Positions 11,625 to 23,500 of a stretch of DNA of 64,000 nucleotides are shown here, piece after piece; position 1 is the stretch's first letter; each line of letters begins with the position of its first letter. The stretch covers positions 1,240,001 to 1,304,000 of the forward strand of contig JAGYXB010000463.1 of the NCBI GenBank assembly GCA_022495005.1, written 5' to 3'. This DNA is from Rhyacophila brunnea. Its lineage: Eukaryota > Arthropoda > Insecta > Trichoptera > Rhyacophilidae. The translations under genes and the position numbers were made by a program. The notes beneath the pieces were generated by a model, which ran no database searches, was not told the origin of the DNA, and was given only the letters and a program-made list of their open reading frames with translations.

Positions 11625-14600
11625 ATGGACCCCTTACCCATAAACGATAATATGGTTGAAGTCAAAGTGGAAAATGAATTTGCCTCGGAGAATCAGTTTA
11701 TCCCAGAGAATGAGATTAAGATGGAGAATGATATTATGCTAGATAATGAGTTTGGCTCGGAATATGAGACTAAGTCACAAAATTTGAATGTGACCGAGTC
11801 ACTGAATGAGACACAGTCGCGAAATGAGACACACTCCATTAAAAATATCAACATTAATGTCTCGAGAGAATTTTGTCAAGCATGTTTAAGTTCTAAAGAA
11901 AATGATAACCTCAAAGACATGACTAAAAAACATTTCTATAATGGTAGATATGAGATTTATAGTGAAATGCTGGACTACTGTTTTTCCCTGCAGGTAATAT
12001 GATTTTTTTTAAACATTACAAACTGTTATAAAAGTGGAATAATATACCTAAGGTGACAGTTCAACCTTTATTTAAGAAGGCAGTATTTTATTTTAACACC
12101 CCCGGTCAAACCCCAAAATCCCTGGTTTATTAACTGTACATTATTTTCACTTACCCAGGAAAATAATTCTTGATTGATGATCTTCTATGCTCCAAACATG
12201 GTGTTAATCTTCTTTCAAAAAACTAACTTTATTGTATACTATACATCTGAAATCTCAACTGATAAGATTCCTCATGGTCCGCATAGAATTGAAAAAAAAC
12301 GTGGGTGACAAATATTTACTTTTCCAAGATAATTGACTTTGAATATTTCATTATTGGATATCTCAAAATAAATTCTCATTATCTCAAAAGAAACATTGAA
12401 TTTCAAAAAAGGCACGTGTCTGTCAAAAATTAAGTATGTAAGTACCATAAATCACACCTGAGCAAAGTTGGCAGCAGTTAAATAATAAATTGTCAATTTT
12501 CAGTTGGAGAGATTTGAAGAAGAGAATACTTATCTGATATGCAAACCTTGTATTTTAAGACTTAGGGATGTGGTCAAATTCAAGAGTCAAGTGGAAAACG
12601 CACAGAAAAACATTAGAGAGAAAATAGGTAAGATAAGATAATCAAATAAACATTTATTATACAAACACACTACAAGAAGCCACAATTCATCCACTTTATC
12701 TATGTAATTAAAATGAAAAAACTGAACTAAACTCGGTGTAGACATTTGAAAGAGTTCCCACTTTGCAAGTGTGGTGAGATTCAGACGATGTAGCACATCG
12801 TGGAGTCCTGTAATATGTGTACCTTCCCCAGAAGTGTTTCAGCCATACACTAGGCTGAAATGGATACTGTTCCATGGATTGATTCCTTGCCGGTTCCACT
12901 GTAACTTTTTATGTGACTAGTTCTGTGATTTTGTTTTCTGATGTCTTTTTTCCCAAACAAAGTGTTGTCGGATAACCTACTTGCAACAATTCACCATGAA
13001 CAAGTAAAGTTATAGAGTAGTGTGGCATGCTTTGATGCAATTGTTGTCCATCCCATTGATTTGAATAACATCAAATTGAATCAGTTTATTTCTTCATTAT
13101 ATATCTATTTCACGCAGACGGAATACCAGACCAGTAGGAGGACCTACGAATTATCAATAAGATGTATTTATATCTTGACTTATTATGTTTTTCTCTTCTA
13201 TTATTTAGGAATAGCCACTTTCCTACCGACTTCATATTTAGACTTGGCAGATAGTGTCGACAGTGAATTGGTGAAAATAGACAGAGAAATTGCATCACTC
13301 ATCAACAGACAGGATAATAGTGATCATCCTTCTTTTGGCAATGAGGTGATTCCTGATGAAAATTTTATTGATATTTCTACATCGATGCCTGTCAGTATAC
13401 AAAAAAACACGAAACAGAATCCAAAAAGGTATTATCTTATGTTGAATAAACAGTGTTATGAATTTATAGATCAATTCGTCAACTGAATGCAGAACTATTC
13501 TAACTCACATTTGAAATATTTTACAGACTACTTCAATTATATATTACTTATCGAGTGCTTAAAATCAAGTGACATTATCTACTTATTTTTTTTAAATAAC
13601 GTTATTATACATTCTCAACTATATGATAATCAAACAACGTTATGTCAATCTTTTCTAGTTTCTTCTTAAATCGTCAGTAAAATTTAACATTAAGTACATA
13701 AAGTTACCCTTGTTTAATATCAAAAGATTGTATAAGCTGTTAGCGTTCTTGTCACAAGAAAAATCAAATTATCAAACAACGCTAGCGGCTGATAAAGTTT
13801 TTTGACACATACAAATGTTTTAAACTGCAATGGTTTATTCTTATGCGCTCTTTTTTTATACTAACGTTGGTAACATGAACTGTGCATTGTTCATAGCGAA
13901 GCGAACCTATCTACATTGACATCACTGTCAGTTTTGACACAATACAGTTCGTTGTTCGTCATCAGACATCAACTTTAAATACATATTGTGCATTTAAAGT
14001 TGATTTATCATTTTGTCAGACGTTTTTATTAGTTTTATCTATTATTTAAGTGTTTTTCCTTTGTTTTAAGGACAAATATATGCACCATTTTTTCATCAAT
14101 AATCCTTAAATATGATGGCATTTATCTATATAAATAATTTCAGTATTTTTTCTCAAAGAACTCTCTTGTAAAATATATCAAATATTAGTTAGAATAGTTC
14201 TGCATTCAACTGTTGATGTTGCCAAACTGAAAATTTTTCTTCAAAGTAAGTTTTGGATTCTCTCAGTATTATGGCCATAGGATTGCAATGTTGTAACTGA
14301 TGCTTCTTTCATGAATAAAAAAACATTGTTTCCAAAAAGATGTAAATAAATCAGCTCAGTTGTATGATAGATTGTTGGAGGGGGCGAGGAAGAGTACCCT
14401 CCAGACGGACAGACTAAATGAAGCATGCAATCATCTGTGTCGCAATCCTCAGTCATGGGGTTCCAACACAAAAGTATGATACATCGAAAATATTAAAAAT
14501 ATTATTTTTAATTTACTCACAATCAGATGTGATATCAAAAGGAAAAGTTATGTGATTATAAGACAATGAAACATTTACATATAAAAATATAGGATGTTTA

Positions 14601-17600
14601 AGAAAACACTGTTTTATTCTTCTTTCGGTAGCGCTACAGCTCTTGCGTCACTCTTCATCCTCTCCTCCCAGTGCATTCATGGCCTTCTTCCTCCTGGGTT
14701 CAAATGATGGCCATTTTTGATACCCATGTCTTTGGCACATCCGCTAACCTAACCTAACTATTCAAGACTGACCGTATGTGAAAACCAAATTTGAATAATG
14801 TCAATAATTTTCAATATACCTTAGAAAATGCATCAGAAAAATAAAGAATCTATTGAATTGTAATGTGGGACATGCAACATAAACAAATTTGAAAAACTAC
14901 AGATCAGAGACGACTGTCGTAATCAAATGTGTAATGTACTGGTTTCTCATACCAGGGGCGCTGAATCCTGGATCTGGCAAATACACATATTGTTTTTCAA
15001 TTTGTGTTTGGATTTAGAGTATGGACCTAATAGGTTGAGCAAGTGGCTAACATCCATTTCTTGTAAAAACAAAATTTTGTTAATACAAACCTCCACTCCA
15101 TAGAGGCCCATATGATCTTATTAGGATCGGATATGGCTAAACAACAAAAAAAACACTAATTGGGTTTTGTGGCCTGTTGTAGCGTTAAATAAAATCTCAT
15201 TAACAAGTCTTATCAATAGACGAGCCCAAATTTAATAGGTACCTACCTAAATACATTAATTTACGTGTTGTTATGTTTTTAGAAGTACAGCAATTTCCAG
15301 GAATGATTCTAAGCGAAAGAGACCCACTCCGGTTGGTAAACGTGTGGTGAAAATAGAGTATGTGCAACCGCCTAAGCTGGACGCAGATCAAGTGGGATCC
15401 GAGTAAATATTATTATTAAAGTAGAAAGTATCGTGAACGGTTGAACATCATGTCATCTTACATCAGCAAAGTTCGTTTAAATACTGTTATCTGACCATTT
15501 AGACTGTCAGTGTGTTCAATCATTCAAAATATTTATATTATTTTATAAACTCTAATAAATGAACTAAACACAAAGAATTTGCAATATAAATAGAAGGATT
15601 CTTATTTCTGTTATAACTTTTAAAATTATTTTGCAATGAAGCATGGTCAAATTGGTAAACTCCACAGATATTATGATCGCTCAATTGCCATTCAGATTTT
15701 CTTACATGTGCAACGGCAGCCATTTTTAAATGTTCATTGTGATTACTTACTCTAGTGCGGTTTTACACTGTAAATTGTAGAGTGAATCAACATCATAGTA
15801 ACGCATGAAATTTTTTAAGACGGTATGGAAAAGGTTAAACCCGGATGTTTGTGTAATTCTCGTGGCCCATTGTAGCGTTCAATAAAATATCATTAATAGA
15901 TGAGCCCAAATTTATTACCTATCGAAATACATTAATTTGCGTATTGTTATATTTTTAGAAGTACAGCAATTTCCAGGAATGGTTCTAAGCGAAAGAGACC
16001 CACTCCGGTTGGTAAACGTGTGGTGAAAATAGAGAATGTGCAACCGCCTAAGCTGGACGCGAATCAATTGGAATCCAAGTAAATATTATTATAAAAGTAG
16101 AAAGTACCACAAATGATTGAACGTCATGTCATCTAATACCAGCGATGTTCGTTTAAATATTGTTATCTGACCTTTATGACTGTCAGTGAGTCTTATCACA
16201 TTCGGTCAATCATCCAAAATATATATATTATTTTATAACCTCTTTAATGAATGAACTGAATCCAAAAAAATTGGACCATAGAATAATTAGAAGGAATCTT
16301 ATTTCTCTTATAACATTTGAAACTATTTTGCAAGCCCATGAAGCATGGCTAAGTTGGTAAATTCTATAAATATTAAGATCGCTCAGTTGCAATTCCGTTT
16401 TTCTTACATGTGTTCGGCATCCACAGCATATTATATAAACCGCCCACCACCAACTAATACAAAATCACTATTTCTTCCTTTAATGACATATTTTCCTTCT
16501 ATGTCATCTTGAGTGTTGTAAAATTGAGTTTGATTTGTTGGTTATGTGGAATAAATGCCGTCGATGTGCATGATTAGAATGATATTTCTTTGGTTTTTGT
16601 GAAGATGTGTAAAGATTATTTTTCTCTTTCTCTCTTTTTAACACTATAACAGGCCGTGAAGCTCAATAACAGTAGTGTAATTACTAATTATTAATGGAAG
16701 TGAAACGATCGCACACACCCAGGCTTCGATAAATGTATTGTGACCTCACTAGGGTCGAACCCGGAGCCCTGGATGAAAGGTCAGCGTCTTACTCTCGGGA
16801 CTATGAGGGCTGTTATATTGGCGAGTTTAATTGAGGTGAAATCGCATGTCTGTGTGCAAGGGGCTGTGAATGTACTATGAGAGAAGGAGGATGATTCTGG
16901 AGAGATTTGAATGATAATCATGTTGTTTCCTTTCAGACATGCGCTACTGTGTGACAGTGAGTCCAATCAAAACCTCAGCAAATCAGTCCAACAACGGTTG
17001 AGACGCGAGAAACTACTTCCGTACACTCTGGAGCCAGGTCAAAGACAGTGCAAGTGTGTAACATTCAAATATTATTTAACAGAATTTGGACTCTGGATAG
17101 AAGTCGTATACGCATTTTATATTTGAAATTTTGAAGGCAGTTCCATTTTGGAATTTTGGCAGCCCTAAAAACAAAAAGGCAGCTTGCATTCCGGTTTAAA
17201 ATCTGTTGCTGTGTTTTTATCTTAAAAATAATAGTCAATGTATTGTTTTGGGCTGCCTACATAAAATTGATGAGGGAATATCTTTTCACAGTTACTTTAT
17301 AGCTAAATTTTATTTTCAAAATGTCTTTTTGATACGGCAATATTATGCGAAATGTCAAATTGAATTTGAATTTAATTATACACTATCTAATCCTATGAAT
17401 TGAAATATTCAAGGATTATTTTGGCAATAGCTGCTCATGCACGGCCAGTTTGAGTAGCAGGTTGAACCTGGCACAGACAATAACTGTACGTTAGTGGGCA
17501 CACCACAGATCAGTTCAAACTGCCACATTTAAATCTTTCGAACTGTCAACAGACGTGCCCATATACGTACAGTTAATGTTTGTGGCAGGTCAAGCGTCAA

Positions 17601-20600
17601 AAACTGTGGAGGTCAGTATCGTAGTAGATTTTTGGGTTTCCACTGTGTGTCCTTCTTTCTTTACACAACGTTTCGGGCTCGTTGCAGAGGCCATTATCAA
17701 GAGATGGTATTTTTTATGATGAAAATGTGGTGTAGGGTAAAAATGGGTTGATTTCAACATTGATGACAAGAGCTCGGCGAATCTGCGAATCATCGTATTT
17801 AAAATCTGAGATATCTCAAGTATCAAAGGCTCTTCAAGCAAACGGATATTCTAACAAGATGATCCAAAAAAGCCACCAAAAACAAAATCAACCTTAACCC
17901 GGTTAGTCAGCAGAAAAAGATACAATTCAAAGGCCGGGCCTATCTACCTTATATCAAAAACACCACCGATACCATTTCCAGGATACTTCGGAAACATGAA
18001 ATCGAAACAATATTCTCAACATCGACAAAGGTCCGAAATATGTTAAGACCAGTAAAGGACTCGCAACCTTAGGACTCGGCAGGTGTATACCAGTTAAGCT
18101 GTCGCGGATGCCCAAAAAAGTATATAGGCCAAACTTCTAGAACAGTAAACAAGCGTATGAGTGAACACGAGAGGGCATACTGACTTAAACATTACACGAT
18201 GTCAGCAATTGCCGAGCACTCGATGGATACAGGACACAAATTTGACTTTGAAACCAAGATATTGGGTCGGAATAAAGGATATTTTGCACGATTGGTAAAG
18301 GAGACCATTGAAATCCATAGAAACCCTGAAAATATTAATAGGGATGATGGATTACGGTTAAAAATGTCATGGCTTCCGGCACTATCAGCAAAATCCAATA
18401 TTCGAGCCGGTATCTCTGGTCGTAACGATTGACACATTATTCTGAGCAACGTTTGCTCTTAGCTAATCGGATTCCTTTTGACAGTCTTAGAGCAACGTTT
18501 ACATTCATATACCTACACTACATTTTCATGATAAAACATATCATCTCTTGATAATGGCCTCTGCAACGAGCCCGAAACGTATACTTGAACGATATTGACA
18601 CACGAATAATTTTACTTTGTTAATTTATTATGATTAAGTGCCCATACGCACTTGCGGCAGGCCGCCTATCGTTTTTTGTATGCAAAGTACGATATGCGGC
18701 AGGCCGCTGCGGTTAGCCAGCATACAAAAAACGATATGCGGCAGGCCGCCGGGGCTAGCCGCGAGGCGGCCTGCCGCAAGTGCGTATGGGCACTAAGTAC
18801 TAAAAACTTTGTCTTCAAAATTTGTTAGTATAGATAGCTTTGTGATTGTATATTTTGTATCAGTTGACAATGTCTGAGCAAAACGGATGAAATAAGTACT
18901 ACATATTATTACGTTTTGTTTTAATTAATAATATTATTGAATCTTTAATTACGTACTAGAATCCAGGGATTATAATTTTCTATGACGATAGTTGATGGTG
19001 ATTCCTCAATGTTTGTACAGTTTAATTGGTAGCCATATCAAAATTAACATTTTGTACTTTGAAAAATAGCAACAGTAAAATTTTGTTTATAACCACCGGT
19101 GGTATATAGGCGGCCTTGTGAGGTTCTGATCGTTAACAAAAATTACAAAAACAACTTACAACCGTCTGAGTAATGCACTCTTTTGGTGGACGAATTATAC
19201 ATTGCTTAATGATTTTTATTTCTCCGTGGCGCTTCATTCCGGGGTGGGATTTAACTTCATTCACGTTCACAGACTTTTATCTGTCGCCACTTTCTTCCAG
19301 TTCATAAATCTTCTTAAGATCATTAATAAATCCACTTTCTTTCCAGGATATGCAACGAAGAATTTGATTACCATCGCGGTCTTCGGCTCCACATGCCGAT
19401 TCATTTCCCCAACTTTACCTGCGAGATTTGTGGCAGAGTATTCACAAACTCCTTCCAGTTTTCCCTACATAAAAACTATCACGGAATACCGAAATACAAA
19501 TGCCCGATGTGTCCCGATAAGATATTCAAAACGCACGCATCTAAAGCCACACATATCAAGTTTAAACATGACCATATAAATCGTAGCAGGTCAGTTCATG
19601 TGATTGAATTTATTTTTGTTTATATACGATTTTTTTTAATAGTGTATCAAACGTACATTACCAATAAATTTTATTAAATTAAATATAAATTTATAGATAG
19701 TTAATTTTAAAAATGTGTGATCTGACAAAGGGAAGTACCCCGTTACTTGGCTGCTAATTATTATCGTCAGAATGTAAAATATATTGTACGTATCAGGAAT
19801 TTTAACTGACATTGACATTTTTAAAAATTCCGTTTGCCCGATGACTATTCAAATATTTTCATATTGACATTCAATAGTAAAAGTATGAAAACTGCACAAT
19901 ATAAATAAAATTGATACTTAATCGATATTATAAACTTTAAATAATATAATGGTCATTTTATCAGTTGGTATACCTAGTCTCTTCATTATTCGATTTTTTT
20001 AAATTTACATGGCAATGAAATTTTACATATTATTAAGGTCATTCTGTCCAGCTGTCAACATATTTTGATATCAATCTAATATTGACACCTGAATAATATA
20101 ATAAAACGACATTAAAACCTGTATAATATGATAATTCAAAATACTCAGGTATAGTAAAAAAACCAGCGTTTGTATTTTGAAATTATTAAATATTTTTTTT
20201 TGCTATTTTTCAAGATGTCCCCAATGTGGGGAGCGTTTCCCGTCTCACAACAAGAGACAGAAGCACCTGGTGAAAGTTCACGGGGCCGCTCCGGATGTCT
20301 ACAAGTGCAAAATATGTACCGTCACCTTCACCACCTCAGCCCTTCGTTCGATGCACGTGCGGAGAATACACCTCAACGAACGCAAATACAAGTGCGAAAT
20401 CTGCGAATATTCCGGCTTCGATCGGGACACATTGACCAGACACATGCTCATTCACACCGGCGAAAGGAACTTTCCTTGCAGCGTTTGCAAGAAGCAGTTT
20501 AAGAGGAAGTTCACTCTCAAGGAACACATGAAAATTCACACAGGAGAGAAGAAACATGTCTGTCCGGTTTGCAGTAAGGCGTTCACACAGAAATGCACGT

Positions 20601-20653
20601 TAAAGGGACACATGACCGTTCATGAAGACGACAAAAGTAATTTAGCATCTTGA
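11625..20653 (+). CDS. ZAD-C2H2 zinc-finger transcription factor, 8 exons, 583 aa
   Basis: Exons: 11625-11993, 12504-12627, 13209-13428, 15283-15402, 15959-16078, 16937-17053, 19347-19589 and 20215-20653. All phases match, and GT/AG borders are seen throughout. Residues about 84-165 form a ZAD, the insect zinc-binding dimerisation domain, with CQAC at 84-87 and CKPC at 136-139. An acidic linker follows, then a basic segment (KRKRPTPVGKR) that could be a nuclear signal. Eight C2H2 fingers run from residue 356 to near the C-terminus, with TGER/TGEK linkers between the last ones. The first finger (CKIC) is split across exons 6 and 7. Exons 4 and 5 are a tandem duplication of one another. I chose the Met at 11625 over an in-frame Met at 11565 because the residues between them look like 5' UTR, but either is possible. 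It is a nuclear DNA-binding regulator by family; its targets are unknown. Confidence 0.85.
12628..12905 (-). mobile_element. Possible LINE 3' tail
   Basis: On the minus strand the sequence ends in AATAAATGTTTATTTGATTA followed by a TCTTA-type tail at 12628-12640, typical of a retroposed 3' end. An upstream frame reads DVLHRLNLTTLAKWELF, loosely like the terminal His/Cys region of LINE polyproteins. It lies in intron 2 of the zinc-finger gene. No RT motif is present, so this is tentative. Confidence 0.35.
13480..14212. mobile_element. MITE with ctgaatgcagaac ends (about 0.73 kb)
   Basis: The left end AACTGAATGCAGAACTATTC is matched inverted by GAATAGTTCTGCATTCA at the right. The inverted match continues inward through TTTGAAATATTTTACAG / TGTAAAATATATCAAAT, giving TIRs of roughly 50 bp. 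A shorter copy of the same family is at 28628-28892. It lies in intron 3 of the zinc-finger gene. Confidence 0.75.
14953..15152 (+). mobile_element. tRNA-derived SINE, 5'-damaged copy
   Basis: The box-B-like remnant CTGAATCCTGGATCTGGCAA is followed by the family body (ATACACATATTGTTTTTCAA, CATCCATTTCTTGTAAAAAC, CCTCCACTCCATAGAGG) and an A-rich end. It lies just upstream of the duplicated exon. Confidence 0.7.
15170..16432 (+). repeat. Tandem duplication carrying exon 4/exon 5 of the zinc-finger gene
   Basis: About 550-580 bp at 15170-15722 recurs at 15851-16432, including flanking intron on both sides. The 120-bp exon (15283-15402 and 15959-16078) differs at only about 7 positions by eye, and both copies keep acceptor AG, donor GTAAAT and an open frame. 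The flanking intron copies have diverged more, with several small indels. The exon starts and ends in phase 2, so one or two copies can be included without breaking the frame. It encodes a 40-residue basic linker between ZAD and fingers. Confidence 0.85.
16730..16800 (-). mobile_element. tRNA-like SINE head fragment
   Basis: The minus strand contains the box-B-like string GGTTCGACCCTAGTGAGGTC preceded by a GAGAGTAAGACGCTGACC arm. This looks like a decayed tRNA-derived SINE rather than a tRNA gene, because no clear acceptor stem or box A can be paired. Confidence 0.3.
17630..18590 (+). mobile_element. Penelope-like retroelement, degraded, with GIY-YIG endonuclease remnant
   Basis: Frames at 17930-18060 encode FKGRAYLPYIKNTTDTISR and RKHEIETIFSTSTKVRNML, typical of the Penelope region before the nuclease. 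From 18082 the frame reads GVYQLSCRGCPKKYIGQTSR (the YIG half of GIY-YIG), then, after a TGA at 18181, SAIAEHSMDTGHKFDFETKI and NRDDGLRLKMSWLP, ending with TGA at 18432. Frameshifts upstream and the internal stop make it non-functional. Inverted copies of a terminal block (CGTTTCGGGCTCGTTGCAGA at 17676; its reverse complement at about 18565-18584) frame the element, as in Penelope pseudo-LTR arrangements. The reverse transcriptase is mostly missing. It lies in intron 6 of the zinc-finger gene. Confidence 0.8.
18637..18794. mobile_element. GC-rich palindromic MITE (158 bp)
   Basis: The left end AGTGCCCATACGCACTTGCG and the right end CGCAAGTGCGTATGGGCACT are perfect inverted repeats, extending inward through GCAGGCCGCC / GGCGGCCTGC. 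The word GCGGCAGGCCGC occurs three times in direct orientation and once inverted. It is strikingly GC-rich against AT-rich surroundings. No target duplication is clear. Confidence 0.75.
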
Positions 20654-21840
20654 ATATGAATCTGATGACTCGTCTATCAATCCTAAACTTTCACGTTAAA
20701 GTGATATGTAAATTTAGTGTTCACATCTTAAAAACATTCGCTAAAGGGACTCATGACTTAACCAATTGGTGACTGACTTTATTTTTGTATGTAGAATACT
20801 AAATTGACTTCCAACAATCAAATATTAATAACTCAAAATGTATGCGCTTAAATCATTTGATTTTTGAACATAAATAAAAAAGGATGCTTTAATATGATTT
20901 AAAAAACAGAAAAGAAAAAAAATAATTATAGTTAGATAAGGAGGTTCAAAGTGCAATGAATAAAAACTTTCGCTTATTTTTCTACAGAATTTAAGTTTAA
21001 GTTTAGTGCGAAATAAAAAACCAATTACATCCTAAAGATTTAAAAAAAACTGCCTGTACTGTATAGCGTAATCTATTTTTCGATAACGCATAAAATATCT
21101 GAAAATTATTGACAAATGCCGTACTTTTTGACAGATATTCATTCTTAACGCCGATCAAAAAAGGATGATGGCATTGGCATTCATTTTTAAGTGTTTTCCA
21201 TCACGGAAACTTAAATACTTCATTTTATTCTATGCAGTAAACTGTTTTACTAAAAATTAGGCTAAAGATTCAATCAACAGCTGATGTCACAAATGAAAAA
21301 TTAAAAAAAATATTTATAATCCTGTATGTACTATTTTTTTGTATGATATTTTTAAAATTCAATATTTTATACTGGTTGGTAAGAATCCCTGTTATCTAAT
21401 ATATTCACCCTGTAGCGAAGTTGTATCTAAACACATTTAATACTAGAAATTTTCAATAGATGCGCTAATACGGTGTAAAAAATAACATTACCATGTACCT
21501 CTTATAACATGAGAATTTCTCGTGCTTGGTCATTGAGTTATACAAAATTTACAAAGCATCCAAAACTTAACAACTTTATGGTAATTTGGTTATCAGTCTG
21601 TTAGTGAGAAATCAATATTTTGTTTCGACATCTATACTACTTTTGTATTCCATCAAAAATGTGTGCTTTAGCTAAAGGCACACATTTCTACACATACAGG
21701 AAAGGTACACGACTAATAAGGAATTTTGTGTCTTAACATGGCCAATGAATGTTATAATTCATTTTGATTCTTAATCCAATGAATATCTTCGTTTGGAATT
21801 GTAATTAAATGTAATAAGTTAATTTAGTTAGATACATTAC
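20654..21840 (+). other. Zinc-finger gene 3' UTR and AT-rich intergenic DNA
   Basis: Polyadenylation-type AATAAA words occur near 20872 and 20958. A short perfect hairpin (AAATGTGTGC...) lies at 21657-21688. Nothing else is recognised. Confidence 0.35.
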
Positions 21841-21850
21841 ATTTTTTTTT

Positions 21851-22095
21851 ACGGCCCCACGATGGCCAAGCGGCTTAAGCGTCGGCCTATAATGCCGTGA
21901 GTCCCAGATTCGAATCCTGGGTCTAGCAAATACACATATTGTTTTTCAATTTGTATTTGGGGTCAGAGTATGGACCTAATGGGAGCAACTGATTAACATC
22001 CATTTCTCGTAAAAACAAAATCTGTTAACACAACCTCCACTCTGTGGAGGTCCATATGATCCTCTAAGGATTGAACATGGTGAAGTAGTAGTAGA
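21851..22095 (+). mobile_element. Best-preserved tRNA-derived SINE
   Basis: The head resembles a type II tRNA (Leu/Ser-like): a box-A-like string TGGCCAAGCGGCTTAAGC at 21863 and a box-B-like string GATTCGAATCCTGGGTCTAG at 21908. It is followed by the non-tRNA body (ACACATATTGTTTTTCAATT, CATCCATTTCTCGTAAAAAC, CCTCCACTCTGTGGAGGTCC) and a simple GTAGTAGTAG-like tail. Partial copies occur at 7088, 14953, 55619 and 55986, so it is a dispersed family. The head is too decayed at the acceptor stem to be a functional tRNA gene. Confidence 0.8.
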
Positions 22096-22385
22096 GTAGT
22101 ATTGCATTTTACAGGTTCATTCTTGGTGTTGGGTGAGATAAAATAAATAAATTTTATAGAATTAAATTAATTGTTTTATTTAACTTGTTGAGTATTTATT
22201 TTGCTCTATTACATACTGTTGTCTCACAAAAAAATAGTTGAATGAATAATTATTAACCAATCTGATTCCGGTTCTGTGCCAAAGTGAACATGTTCGCGGA
22301 TATGGCCGGGCGTGCAGTGCTGGCCATACAAAAAACGCAAACTTATTCGCCTGTCTTTGAAGACAGAATGCCAGTCTCAGGCGTT

Positions 22386-23145
22386 TATTATTTATTTATT
22401 TATAAAAAGAGTATTACGGCATTACAGTTATTGGCCAATGCGCCATAATACTTAATAAATACAAATGAATAAAAATATCTTAATTACAAATAACAATAAA
22501 AAGACAGCATGTGTAAATATTAATGAAATATGATAATTTATACAATTATAAATTTAGCCTATTTAATACGTCCACAAACATTATATAGTTAATAAAAACA
22601 AATCAACCTTTATGGTGCCATCAAATAAGCTAATTGCACGACACACAGCATCATGAAACATAACATCTGTCCTGCGACGAGGTATCTTGAAGACCGTGGA
22701 GCTACGAGTGATATTGGTGGGAACATGAAAATTAATATTTACCAGTATATACGGATTGTAAATGAACCCACGAAGAAGTAAAAAGAAATGCTTTAAAGAA
22801 CAATCACTCTTCGGGTAGACAGGGATTGCATTGATAGCATACCCAGAAGAAAACTAGTCGGGAAATTCATTTTATTGTCATTATCATAAGGAAAGAACCG
22901 GTATGTTCTTAAGTAGAGAAATCTAAGAAATCTATTGTGGACTCGATCCAACTTAATTGTGTGGATGGGGCCTATTAGGACTCCAAATAATGCTGGCATA
23001 TTCAAGAATTTTGAATAATTTAAAATTCGGAAGAATAGATACTGGTCCAATAATGAGACATTTAGCATATGATTGGTACCTAAGTGTTTATGATAAACTT
23101 TCAATATATTTAAAAAAAAAAAAATTATTTGCTAAAAAATTCGCG
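22386..23145 (-). mobile_element. Jockey/CR1-type LINE 3' fragment
   Basis: On the minus strand, frames read YASIIWSPIHTIKLDRVHNR, then FLRFLYLRTYRFFPY, and continue through KHFFLLLRGFIYNPYILVNI and RRRTDVMFHDAVCRAISLFD. This is the characteristic region after the reverse-transcriptase palm (IWSP...D.E..Q..FLR). The 3' end at about 22386 carries a (TAAA)n-like tail. The 5' part and the catalytic YADD are missing, and small frame breaks are present. Confidence 0.65.
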
Positions 23146-23201
23146 GCTTCACTTGCCACCATACAAAACCTCCTGGCACAGATCAGGTTAAAAATCAAAA
23201 T

Positions 23202-23500
23202 TATACCCTGTATACACGTGCATGGGTTTACAGCTGACAGTACATATTATCGCGGCCATAACAAGAAAATGCATGTGTATTAATCATGTAAGTTGCAAGA
23301 TTGCATGCTTGTATCAAAAATTTTAGAAGCTTCTGAATTTTCACGCAATAATTTGGTACTTGCATGGCACTGCGCATGCGCAGCAGAACCTATCTACCAA
23401 TCATCTACGAAGTTGTTCGAAACCTGTCTGAATCTGTCAAATAGCACCATATGATGACAACATAGCACGTGTACAGGCGCTTTTATGATAACGTCACTGT
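23202..23500 (-). mobile_element. MITE copy, 'catgcatggatttactg' family
   Basis: The left end TATACCCTGTATACACGTGC ATGGG... matches the terminus of the copy at 54537-54971. Internal blocks are shared in inverted orientation: GCAAGATTGCATGC, AGAAGCTTCTGAATTTTCAC and GATGACAACAT. The other end is degraded. Confidence 0.55.

Noticed and set aside
21657..21688. Perfect short hairpin AAATGTGTGC...GCACACATTT
   Set aside because: Stem of about 14 bp with no U-tract or conserved context. In a eukaryotic intergenic region this is not a terminator and is likely chance.
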